Source of the DNA: Syntrophaceae bacterium PtaB.Bin038
Lineage (GTDB): Bacteria; Desulfobacterota; Syntrophia; Syntrophales; UBA2192
Direction: 5' to 3'
DNA length: 14,503 bases
Assembly (NCBI GenBank): GCA_002067855.1
Contig: MVQS01000104.1
Location: forward strand, 1 to 14,503
A program made the translations under genes and the position numbers. This document shows, piece after piece, positions 1 to 5,969 of the stretch. How positions within the stretch are numbered: the first letter of the stretch is position 1; each line of letters opens with the position of its first letter. A model generated the notes under the pieces. The model did no database searches, was not told where the DNA came from, and worked only from the letters and a program-made list of their open reading frames with translations.

Positions 1-221
1 AGGAGTTCGGCGAAGGCCTTGTCCGTGACGAACCGCTCGGCCGTCACCGGCCGCTTGAAGAGCCGGTGACCGCCGTCGGTGTCGAGCCATGCCGCGCCGG
101 TGGCGTGTGGTCCGCGCTCCTCGCTCAATACAAGCAGGCGGGTGAAGAGCCAGGCGAGATACTCCCGCTCCTCGGCGCGTCGCCGCTTATTTCCGAAGAT
201 GACTCCCGCGAGCCCGCACAT
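1..221 (-). CDS. Class II glutamine amidotransferase, N-terminal part (runs off the left edge)
   Basis: The 73 complete codons visible begin MCGLAGVIFG, the signature of Ntn-type (GlmS/PurF-like) glutaminases, in which Cys2 becomes the N-terminal nucleophile after Met removal. A second family motif follows at residues 34-43 (EERGPHATGA), equivalent to the RGxDSxG-type loop of GlmS. Such domains release ammonia from glutamine for a partner synthase or ligase. The ATG overlaps the stop codon of the upstream gene (ATGA), so the two are translationally coupled. The compact start and the Arg-rich segment after the Cys motif resemble stand-alone class II amidotransferases of phages and integrative elements rather than full GlmS, AsnB or GltB, but the C-terminus is outside the window, so a fused synthetase cannot be excluded. 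Family assignment is firm; substrate and partner are unknown. Confidence 0.8.
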   Translation of the reverse strand, partial: MCGLAGVIFGNKRRRAEEREYLAWLFTRLLVLSEERGPHATGAAWLDTDGGHRLFKRPVTAERFVTDKAFAEL

Positions 222-721
222 CAGGATTTCCCTCCCTGCGGATCGACGATGAACCCGCGGAAGACGCCCTCGGCATATTCCTTCGGATGCTCCTCGATCC
301 AGCGCGCGGCATCGGGATATCCGAGCTCCCCGGCCAGCCGGGCGACGACCGGCCGGTCGAGCATGTTGGTCAACCCCGAGAGCCGGACCGCGTCGATGCC
401 CCGCCACACAATGGCAGGAATCGGTATCCGGGCCGATTTGTCGTCCTGCACCTCGGCATGGCCGTGTTTGATCAGGGCGTCGAGGAAGGATGCGGCCTTT
501 TTCTCGGGCGTGTCGCCCCGGACCGTAAGCTCGACGACGGACAGCATCTTGGCGTTGCGCAGGACCATGTCGATGTAATCCTCGAGGTCCCGCTGGTCGG
601 GAAAAAGGGTGACTCCCTTCATAGCTTGAACCACCTCGGTTACCGTCTCCCCGATCAAGATTTCGCCGTCACCTTCCAGCGGCTGCCCATTGAGAGCGGT
701 GTTTCGAATCGGCACTCTCAT
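221..721 (-). CDS. Small protein with DUF5049-like C-terminal domain
   Basis: A 166-residue protein. The ATG at 721 is preferred over an upstream in-frame ATG at 823 because AAGAAGG lies just upstream of it and the extra 34 residues are low-complexity and Arg-rich. Residues 1-100 match no family I can name; they look globular and soluble, with no signal peptide or membrane segment. Residues 105-160 (containing SGLTNMLD, then a Leu/Ala-Gly-rich helix and IEEHPKEYA) match my recollection of DUF5049, a short domain of phages and mobile elements with an R-x-SGxTNMFD...EEHxxEY pattern. It is the first gene of a leftward pair with the class II glutamine amidotransferase (1-nt overlap), so a joint role with that enzyme is likely. 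The function is unknown. Confidence 0.7.
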   Translation of the reverse strand: MRVPIRNTALNGQPLEGDGEILIGETVTEVVQAMKGVTLFPDQRDLEDYIDMVLRNAKMLSVVELTVRGDTPEKKAASFLDALIKHGHAEVQDDKSARIPIPAIVWRGIDAVRLSGLTNMLDRPVVARLAGELGYPDAARWIEEHPKEYAEGVFRGFIVDPQGGKS

Positions 722-880
722 GACGCGCCTTCTTGCGTCCCGCCGGTCTCTTCCCCCGAAAACGCCGGAGGCCGGGAAGGAACGTCGGCTGGCGGGTTGT
801 TCGCGATTGACGCTAGTACGCAAAACCCATAATTTAAGATGGTTTTCGCGTGACGACGTCAGTAATCCCAGGCTTTGTAC

Positions 881-909
881 TTGATAATATTACTCGAATC
901 CCATAATAT
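881..909 (+). promoter_or_regulatory. Sigma-70-type promoter of abiEi-abiEii
   Basis: TTGATA (881-886) and TAATAT (904-909) are separated by 17 nt, close to consensus at both boxes. Initiation would fall near 916, leaving a leader of about 33 nt. AAGGA at 936-940 sits 8 nt before the abiEi ATG. Both boxes overlap copies of an 11-bp direct repeat, which fits autoregulation by AbiEi. Confidence 0.65.
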
Positions 910-913
910 TACT
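884..913 (+). repeat. 11-bp direct repeat overlapping the abiE promoter
   Basis: ATAATATTACT occurs at 884-894 and exactly again at 903-913, 19 bp apart centre to centre, close to two helical turns. The first copy overlaps the -35 box and the second covers the -10 box. This is a candidate operator for the AbiEi winged-helix protein. Studied AbiEi proteins bind repeats upstream of their own gene, although those are usually described as inverted repeats. Confidence 0.6.
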
Positions 914-948
914 GTGGGTAACATGAAATCAAGTCAAGGATACCAACG

Positions 949-1755
949 ATGAAACATGATGCGTTTTTCCGAAAGCACCCGGTTTTCACCGGAGAGGAGT
1001 TGGCCAAACATCTGTCAACCCATAGTGAAGTCGGCGCTCGGGCGCAGGAGGCACTCCTGGCGTACCACCGGAGGGCCGGACGCGTCATTCGGGTACGCCG
1101 CGGGTTGTACGCCGTCATCCCGGCGGGCGCCGATACGGACTCGTATCCGATCGATCCGTTCCTCATCGCCGCGAAGCTGACGCCGGATGCGGTGCTGTCG
1201 CACCATACGGCGCTGGAGTTCCACGGAAAGGCTTACTCGGTTTATACACACGTCACTTACTCTGCATCCCGCCCGCTTGCTCCTCTGGCGTTCCGCTCTC
1301 ATGTTTTCCGGGGGACGAAGTTTCCAATGGCTCTCATCCGCGCGGGAAAAGTCCACGTCGGCGTTTCGACCGCCGAGCGCGCCGGCATGGAGTTGCGGGT
1401 CGCGAGTCTGGAGCGGTCTTTAGTGGACGTTCTGGATCGTCCGGACCTTTCGGGTAGTTGGGAGGAAATCTGGCGGTCGCTGGAGTCGGTCGAGTTCTTC
1501 GACCTCGACAAGGTCGTGGAGTACGCGCTCCTGCTCGGAAACGCGACCACCGGGGCAAAGGTCGGGTTCTTTCTCGAACAGCACCGCGAACCGTTGATGG
1601 TGGAGGACCGTCATCTCAAGGCGCTTCACGAGCTACGGCCCCGGCAACCGCATTATCTGGACCGCGCCAAGCGGACATCCGGTCGCCTCGTGTCGAAATG
1701 GAACCTGGTGGTTCCACGGGAAGTGCTCGAACGCTCTTGGGGGGAAGTGCTATGA
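949..1755 (+). CDS. abiEi: AbiEi-family antitoxin / transcriptional regulator of type IV TA system
   Basis: A 268-residue protein of the 'transcriptional regulator of viral defence system' family (COG5340 type). Residues 10-57 form a winged helix-turn-helix ending in the typical GRVIRVRRGLYAVIP wing. The rest matches the AbiEi C-terminal domain (a conserved LSHHTALEFHGK stretch near residue 83, an ERSLVDVLDRP stretch near 153, and an LGNATTGAKVGFFLE helix near 196). In characterised AbiE systems this protein represses the operon through its N-terminus and neutralises the toxin through its C-terminus, without direct toxin binding being needed. The ATG at 949 has an AAGGA ribosome-binding site 8 nt upstream. 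It overlaps the toxin gene by 4 nt (ATGA), the standard antitoxin-first arrangement. Length is normal and the gene looks intact. Confidence 0.88.
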   Translation: MKHDAFFRKHPVFTGEELAKHLSTHSEVGARAQEALLAYHRRAGRVIRVRRGLYAVIPAGADTDSYPIDPFLIAAKLTPDAVLSHHTALEFHGKAYSVYTHVTYSASRPLAPLAFRSHVFRGTKFPMALIRAGKVHVGVSTAERAGMELRVASLERSLVDVLDRPDLSGSWEEIWRSLESVEFFDLDKVVEYALLLGNATTGAKVGFFLEQHREPLMVEDRHLKALHELRPRQPHYLDRAKRTSGRLVSKWNLVVPREVLERSWGEVL

Positions 1756-2723
1756 GAATCTCACCGGAGAAGCTGGCCGCCGAAGCGCAAGCAACGGGCT
1801 TCAGGCCGGATGTGCTCGAAAAGGTCGCTCACCTGCTCGGGCTGCTCGATGCCATGCAAAGCCATCCTTTCCTCAAAGGAAAGTTGGTCCTCAAGGGTGG
1901 AACGGCCTTAAATCTTTTTGTCTTCGATGTTCGCCGGCTCTCCGTGGATATCGATCTGAACTACGTGGGAGCCGAAGATCGTGACGGCATGCTCGCCGAG
2001 CGTCCCAAGGTCGAGCAGGCTGTTCAAGCGGTCTTCGCTCGGGAGGGCTTCATCGTCAGGCGGATGCCTGAAGAACACGCCGGAGGCAAGTGGTCGTTGC
2101 GGTATGAGAGCGCCCCCGGCCGGAGCGGGAACCTCGAAGTGGACATCAATTTCATGTTCCGTGTCCCGTTATGGCCGGTGACGACCCGCGACTCTCATCC
2201 TGTCGGGACTTGGCAGGCCATGGGCATCCCCGTGATGGATCGCCATGAACTGGCGGCCGGTAAGCTCGCGGCGTTGTTGGCGCGCAGACAGGCGCGGGAC
2301 CTGTTCGACAGCCATTGGATTCTCCGAATGGAAAACCTCGACTCCCACCGCCTTCGTATCGGATTCGTGGTGTACGGCGCGATGAACAAAAAGGACTGGA
2401 GGACGATCTCATTGGACGATGTGGACTTCGACGCCATGGATTTGGCCAGGCAGTTGGTCCCTATGCTGCGCGTCAATGCGGCCGAGGTCCAAGCGGAACC
2501 AGCCGAATACGGGGCGCGACTTGTAAGGGAATGCCGCGAAGGTCTATCCGTAGTATTGCCCTTCACGGACTCCGAACGTAATTTCTTGGACCTGCTGCTG
2601 GACCGAGGAGTGATCGACCCCACGCTTTTGACCTCCGACGAATCTCTTCAACGGCGCATACAATCTCAGCCGCTGCTCGAATGGAAGGCGCTTAACGTGA
2701 GGACACACAAAGGATTATCATAG
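1752..2723 (+). CDS. abiEii: AbiEii/AbiGii-family nucleotidyltransferase toxin
   Basis: A 323-residue nucleotidyltransferase-fold protein (DUF1814/AbiEii family). The active-site motifs are visible: KGGTALN at residues 48-54, the metal-binding SVDIDLNY at 64-71 with Asp66 and Asp68, a third acidic residue candidate in LEVDINF (Asp131), and the family's Lys/Arg-Asp signature AAGKLAALLARRQARDLFD (Lys171, Arg182, Asp183, Asp186). Members are bacteriostatic toxins; the related MenT proteins transfer nucleotides to tRNA acceptor ends, and AbiE systems cause abortive infection against phage. The ATG at 1752 is chosen because it overlaps the antitoxin stop and begins the conserved MRISPEKLAAEA-type N-terminus; the open frame to its left is only the antitoxin read in another frame. 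All motifs are intact, so the toxin is probably functional. Confidence 0.9.
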   Translation: MRISPEKLAAEAQATGFRPDVLEKVAHLLGLLDAMQSHPFLKGKLVLKGGTALNLFVFDVRRLSVDIDLNYVGAEDRDGMLAERPKVEQAVQAVFAREGFIVRRMPEEHAGGKWSLRYESAPGRSGNLEVDINFMFRVPLWPVTTRDSHPVGTWQAMGIPVMDRHELAAGKLAALLARRQARDLFDSHWILRMENLDSHRLRIGFVVYGAMNKKDWRTISLDDVDFDAMDLARQLVPMLRVNAAEVQAEPAEYGARLVRECREGLSVVLPFTDSERNFLDLLLDRGVIDPTLLTSDESLQRRIQSQPLLEWKALNVRTHKGLS

Positions 2724-3025
2724 CCATGAAACCTACCGAGGGGTTCGAAATGTCGAAGCGGGTGTCCGTTTGCAGCCGGGCTGTCAACCAAGGCGGGTCG
2801 AAAAACGGAAAACGGTAGAATTCGAAAGGACATTTTCAGAGAGCGCGCCCAACCCCCAGGGTTGCACCCAGTCCCCGGACTGCGGGCTTCGAAACGGAGA
2901 ATCAGGGTAAATGTGCGGGCGGGCGTAAGTCGGCGTGGGCACGCCGGAAACGACGAGACCCCGAGGGGATCACCCCACGGGGTCTTGCGTTAAACGAGAA
3001 CCGCTGAAGTTCAGCGGATTAAATT
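2724..3025. other. Gene-free stretch between abiEii and tRNA-Asn, rich in inverted repeats
   Basis: No convincing gene lies here. It holds short inverted repeats: a CAGTCC/GGACTG pair near 2870-2883, CGGCGTG/CACGCCG at 2931-2946, a long hairpin at 2956-2985, and CCGCTGAA/TTCAGCGG at 3001-3017. TCCCCGGAC at 2872-2880 repeats, in the same orientation, the terminal bases of the tRNA-Asn gene (3030-3038). The stretch probably marks the junction between the accessory region and the chromosome. Confidence 0.5.
2956..3017 (-). terminator. Two consecutive hairpins downstream of tRNA-Asn
   Basis: Reading leftward from the tRNA 3' end, CCGCTG/CAGCGG (3001-3017) is followed by a longer hairpin in which AGACCCCG (2956-2963) pairs with CGGGGTCT (2978-2985). 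Its inner arms GGGG/CCCC (2965-2968 and 2973-2976) pair after one A-A mismatch. Both are strong stems but neither has a proper T-run, so termination is plausible rather than certain. The second hairpin could equally serve abiEii coming from the other side. Confidence 0.45.
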
Positions 3026-3101
3026 TGGCTCCCCGGACATGACTCGAACATGTGACCCGCTGGTTAACAGCCAGCTGCTCTACCGACTGAGCTACCGGGG
3101 A
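3026..3101 (-). tRNA. tRNA-Asn (GTT)
   Basis: A complete cloverleaf of 76 nt including an encoded CCA (complement of 3026-3028). The acceptor arms TCCCCGG/CCGGGGA, a D arm with AGTCGGTAGAGC, the anticodon stem GCTGG/CCAGC around CTGTTAA, and the T loop GTTCGAGTC are all present. The anticodon GTT reads Asn codons. The 3' end faces the accessory region, the usual orientation for tRNA genes used as integration sites. Confidence 0.96.
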
Positions 3102-3129
3102 ATGAGTCGGTGCAAAAATCGGAAACCGG

Positions 3130-3158
3130 ATATTAATGGAAAGACCGCCCCTTGTCAA
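3130..3158 (-). promoter_or_regulatory. Consensus promoter of tRNA-Asn
   Basis: On the minus strand TTGACA (complement of 3153-3158) and TAATAT (complement of 3130-3135) are exactly 17 nt apart. Transcription would start about 20 nt before the tRNA 5' end at 3101. The -35 box lies in the loop of the terminator hairpin at 3140-3170. Confidence 0.8.
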
Positions 3159-3170
3159 GAGCGGTCTTTT
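3140..3170 (-). terminator. Terminator of the por/flavoprotein operon
   Basis: A perfect 9-bp stem, AAAGACCGC (3140-3148) with GCGGTCTTT (3161-3169), encloses a 12-nt loop. It lies about 25 nt past the stop codon of the last gene of the leftward operon. The T tract is short on both strands (three and four T), so termination may be partial. Confidence 0.7.
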
Positions 3171-3194
3171 CGGTCACCCAGTCGGGGGTTCCGC

Positions 3195-3902
3195 CTACTT
3201 GCAGCTCGTGCAGACGAGGAGCTCGCTCATGGGTACCCCCGTCTTCTTGCTGATCCACTTGAGCTGGTCCTCGGGGGCGAAGTACCGGCCGCACGTCTCG
3301 CAGGCCACCATCTTGAAGGACTTGTCCCAGATCACCCGGCGGTCCCCGGAGGACTCCATCTTCACGAATCCCGTAGGGCACACGTAGGCGCAGGAGCCGC
3401 ATCCGATGCAGGCATCGGCGATGTACTCGATCCTGGGCTCGGCCAGGTTGCGCCCCAGGCCCCGATCGACGAACTTGAGGGCGTCGACACCGACGATCTC
3501 GTGGCAGGTCCGCGTGCAGAGGCCGCAGAGGATGCAGTCGTTTCCCTTGGGCTCGCCCTCCGCAACCTCCACCCCGAGGCTTTTCGCCGCGTCGCGGACG
3601 GCCTTTGTCGAGGGGTACTTGTAGTACAGAAGCTCTGCGGCGAGCTTGCGGCTCTCCTTGACCTTTTCGGAATTCGTCCGAACCTCCATCTTGTTCTTCA
3701 AGGCCGCATCGCAGGAGGTCGTGAGCTGCCACTTTCCGTTGACCTTGACCTCCACGACGCAGAGGCGGCAGGCCCCGAAGGGCATGAGGTCCTTGTGGAA
3801 GCACAGCGTCGGGATGGGGATGTGATTCTCCTGGCAGGTCCTCAGGATCGTCGTCCCGTCTTTCGCTTCCACCTTCTTGCCATCGATCGTGACATTCAGC
3901 AT
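3195..3902 (-). CDS. NuoG-N-terminal/HoxU-like iron-sulfur electron-transfer subunit (SfrA/HndD-like N-terminal module)
   Basis: A 235-residue electron-transfer protein. Residues 1-75 are a plant-type [2Fe-2S] ferredoxin fold with ligands Cys34, Cys45, Cys48 and Cys64. Residues 120-180 hold two [4Fe-4S] motifs (Cys123/126/129/133 and Cys165/168/171/175). The last 35 residues carry CxxC-X26-CxxC (Cys201/204/231/234), which looks like a zinc ribbon or an extra metal site. The His-Cys cluster (HxxxCxxC...C) usually found between the 2Fe-2S and ferredoxin parts in NuoG and many HoxU proteins is missing here. There is no catalytic domain, so it should be a soluble wire between the adjacent GltD-like flavoprotein and the oxidoreductase. 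It is the last gene of the leftward operon, 110 nt after the flavoprotein stop. The FeS architecture is clear; the partner is inferred from context. Confidence 0.82.
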   Translation of the reverse strand: MLNVTIDGKKVEAKDGTTILRTCQENHIPIPTLCFHKDLMPFGACRLCVVEVKVNGKWQLTTSCDAALKNKMEVRTNSEKVKESRKLAAELLYYKYPSTKAVRDAAKSLGVEVAEGEPKGNDCILCGLCTRTCHEIVGVDALKFVDRGLGRNLAEPRIEYIADACIGCGSCAYVCPTGFVKMESSGDRRVIWDKSFKMVACETCGRYFAPEDQLKWISKKTGVPMSELLVCTSCK

Positions 3903-3922
3903 CGAAACTCCCCTCTGTAGAA

Positions 3923-4012
3923 GTCTATTCAGTCGTTCCGTCTATTCGGTCTCTTCAGTCTTATCTTTCGACGAAACAGACCAAATAGACCAGATAGACG
4001 AGATGGACCAGA
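3923..4012. repeat. 9-nt-period microsatellite forming an inverted repeat
   Basis: On the plus strand, units of the type GTCTATTCG/GTCTCTTCA (3923-3960) are followed, after a short ATCTTTCGA-like centre, by units of the opposite sense such as AGACCAAAT/AGACCAGAT/AGACGAGAT (about 3970-4012). The two halves are imperfect reverse complements, so the transcript can form a hairpin with an arm of roughly 20 bp and a few mismatches. The repeat fills the gap between the flavoprotein and 2Fe-2S genes and may vary in copy number. Confidence 0.6.
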
Positions 4013-5917
4013 TTATTCCCATACCACCAGCCGGTAGCAGCGCAGGCAGCGATTCGCTTCCTTCATGGCCGCCGCATTGCTGAAGGGCCCCTCGACCTCG
4101 GCGAAGCTCTTCACCCGCTCCTTCGGGTCGAGCAGGTTCACCGGCTCCTGCGGACAGGCGCCGATGAAGCCCTCGGCTCGCTGGGCCTTGACATCGATGC
4201 CCTTGAAGCTCACCTCGGGTTCGAGGGTCCGCCCCTGGAGGTAGGCGTCGATGCTGCGGGCGACCCTGTTGCCCGCATCGAGGGCCTCGATCAGGGTGGC
4301 CGGTCCGGTGACGCAGTCGCCGCCGGCGAAGACGCCCTCGAGGTTGGTTCTCAGCGTCTCGGGGTTCACCTCGATGGTTCCCCAGCCCGTCACCTGGATC
4401 ACGTCCCTGGCGAACCCGAGGTCCGGCTTCTGGCCGATGGCGGCAATGACCAGGTCCGCCTTTACCTTGAACTCGGAGCCCTTCACCGGGACGGGGCGCC
4501 GCCTTCCGCTCGAATCGGGCTCGCCCAGTTTCATCCGGATGCACTCCAAGCCCTTCACCCTGTTCCCGTCGGCCAGCACGCTCACGGGGGCCACGAGGTA
4601 TCGGATCTTGACCCCCTCCTCGAGGGCCTCATCGACCTCCTCGGCACGGGCGGGCATCTCTTTTCGGGTGCGTCGATACAGGATCTCCACGTCCTTGAAC
4701 CCCAGGCGCGCGCAGCTGCGGGCGCAGTCCATGGCCACGTTGCCGCCGCCGACGATCACAACCTTTCCTGTCGGCTCGACGGGCCTTCCGAGGGCCAGCT
4801 CCCGGAGGAACACGGCGCCGTCGACGAAGCCCTCGTAGCCGGCATCCTCCCCCTTGCAGCCCATCTTGGTCCCTTCATGGGCCCCCACGCCCAGGAAGAT
4901 GGCCTTGAAGCCCTGGGCCGTCAGCTCGTCCATGTCGAGCTTCGTGACTTTCCGGTTGTACTGGATGTCGGCCCCGAGGTTGCGGATGAGCTCTACCTCG
5001 TGCTCGAGGACGCCCTTGGGCAGCCGGTAGTCGGGAATCCCCACGGCGGCCATGCCGCCCCCCTTGGGAAGGGCCTCGAAAATCGTTACCTGGTATCCCA
5101 TTCTGCGGAGATGGTAGGCCGCGGCAAGCCCGGCGGGCCCGGCGCCTACGATGGCGACCTTCTCCGGCCTCTCGGCGGCAGGCTTCTTCAGGGCGCTCCC
5201 CCCCGATGCCAGGTCGTTGTCGGCCGCCGCCCGCTTCAGCAGGCGGATGGCCAGGGTCTTGTCGATGCCGTTGCGAACGCAGGCCTCTTCGCAGGGGTGC
5301 GTGCATGCCCGGCCGATGACGCCGGGGAGGATGCAGCGCTTGCGGATCAGGTCGAGGGATTCGCCGAACTTGTTGTTCCGGATGAGCTCGATGTAGCCGG
5401 GAATGTCCAACCGGGCCGGGCAGGCCTCGATGCAGGGCGCGGTGACGGCCACCCTGTAGGGCCGCGTTGTGCCCTTCCTGCCTGCGGTGAGGGCGAGAAA
5501 GTCGTCCCTGTAGTGACGGACGGCGTCATACACGGGGGTGACGGCTGAGGCGCGGCCGAAGTTGCACTTGGAGAGTTCCATGACCCCCCTGGCGATGCGC
5601 TCGATCTCGGAGATGTCCTGTTTCTTGCCCCTCCCGGCGATCAGCCCGTCGATCAGCCCGATCAAGCGGTCGATGCCGATGCTGCAGACGGAGCACTCCC
5701 CGCAGGAGAGCTTCCTCGCCTCCCTGAGGTACCCGAGAGCCAGGGACGGGATGTTGGCGGCGGCGTCCGAAACGACCATGCCGTTCCACCCCATGAGGGC
5801 CGTGAAGGACTTGTCGCCCAGCATGGTGGGAACCCCTGGGCCGAGGGCCTTTGCAGGTTTCCCGTTCCGGTTGTCGATGATCTTTCCATTCCAGCTGCTG
5901 AAGGATACTGCACTCAT
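4013..5917 (-). CDS. GltD-type NAD(P)H flavoprotein with NuoF-like [4Fe-4S] N-terminal domain (SfrB-like)
   Basis: A 634-residue soluble flavoprotein. Residues 55-130 resemble the NuoF C-terminal FeS domain (CGECSVC, Cys72/75/78, plus Cys118) but the FMN/NADH-binding part of NuoF is absent. Residues 155-225 form the helical double [4Fe-4S] domain of GltD/NfnB/dihydropyrimidine dehydrogenase (PCIEACPARLDIPGY, then Cys195/205/209/213). Residues 253-600 are the two-dinucleotide-fold oxidoreductase: GAGPAG (258-263) for FAD, GGGNVAMD (390-397) for NAD(P)H, YRRTRKEMPA after it (the Arg-rich loop seen in NADPH users), and FAGGD(C) for FAD. A CLRCY pair ends the protein. The best analogies are SfrB of Geobacter NADPH-Fe oxidoreductase and the flavoprotein subunit of 2-oxoglutarate:NADP+ oxidoreductase described from Azoarcus. 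It follows porB by 52 nt, suggesting electron exchange between the oxidoreductase and NAD(P)H. Confidence 0.88.
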   Translation of the reverse strand: MSAVSFSSWNGKIIDNRNGKPAKALGPGVPTMLGDKSFTALMGWNGMVVSDAAANIPSLALGYLREARKLSCGECSVCSIGIDRLIGLIDGLIAGRGKKQDISEIERIARGVMELSKCNFGRASAVTPVYDAVRHYRDDFLALTAGRKGTTRPYRVAVTAPCIEACPARLDIPGYIELIRNNKFGESLDLIRKRCILPGVIGRACTHPCEEACVRNGIDKTLAIRLLKRAAADNDLASGGSALKKPAAERPEKVAIVGAGPAGLAAAYHLRRMGYQVTIFEALPKGGGMAAVGIPDYRLPKGVLEHEVELIRNLGADIQYNRKVTKLDMDELTAQGFKAIFLGVGAHEGTKMGCKGEDAGYEGFVDGAVFLRELALGRPVEPTGKVVIVGGGNVAMDCARSCARLGFKDVEILYRRTRKEMPARAEEVDEALEEGVKIRYLVAPVSVLADGNRVKGLECIRMKLGEPDSSGRRRPVPVKGSEFKVKADLVIAAIGQKPDLGFARDVIQVTGWGTIEVNPETLRTNLEGVFAGGDCVTGPATLIEALDAGNRVARSIDAYLQGRTLEPEVSFKGIDVKAQRAEGFIGACPQEPVNLLDPKERVKSFAEVEGPFSNAAAMKEANRCLRCYRLVVWE

Positions 5918-5969
5918 TCCCTGTCACCCTATCTTTCCGTTGTCTGTTTTCGTCCCGTGTCGCGGAACC

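Larger units (their letters stand above)
722..948. promoter_or_regulatory. Divergent control region between the amidotransferase pair and abiE
   Basis: This 227-bp gene-free stretch is more AT-rich than its surroundings. It holds the abiE promoter and its repeats (annotated separately). CCCATAAT occurs twice, at 826-833 and 900-907, so the operator sequence may be shared across the region. I could not find a convincing promoter for the leftward gene pair. Confidence 0.5.

Noticed and set aside
66..832. Plus-strand frames at the left edge
   Set aside because: They lie opposite the amidotransferase and DUF5049-like genes, whose motifs and ATGA coupling show the minus strand is coding.
1458..1751. 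Upstream extension of the AbiEii reading frame
   Set aside because: It overlaps the antitoxin in another frame and is Arg/Gly-rich; the ATGA overlap at 1752 gives the family-typical N-terminus.
2726..2818. 30-codon ORF just after abiEii
   Set aside because: It has no convincing ribosome-binding site and no recognisable protein features; too short to support.
2724..3025. CRISPR-like or phage-attachment array
   Set aside because: The inverted repeats are all different from each other and irregularly spaced; there is no repeat-spacer structure.
3039..3920. 293-residue plus-strand frame across tRNA-Asn and the 2Fe-2S gene
   Set aside because: It runs through a tRNA gene and opposite a protein with intact FeS motifs.
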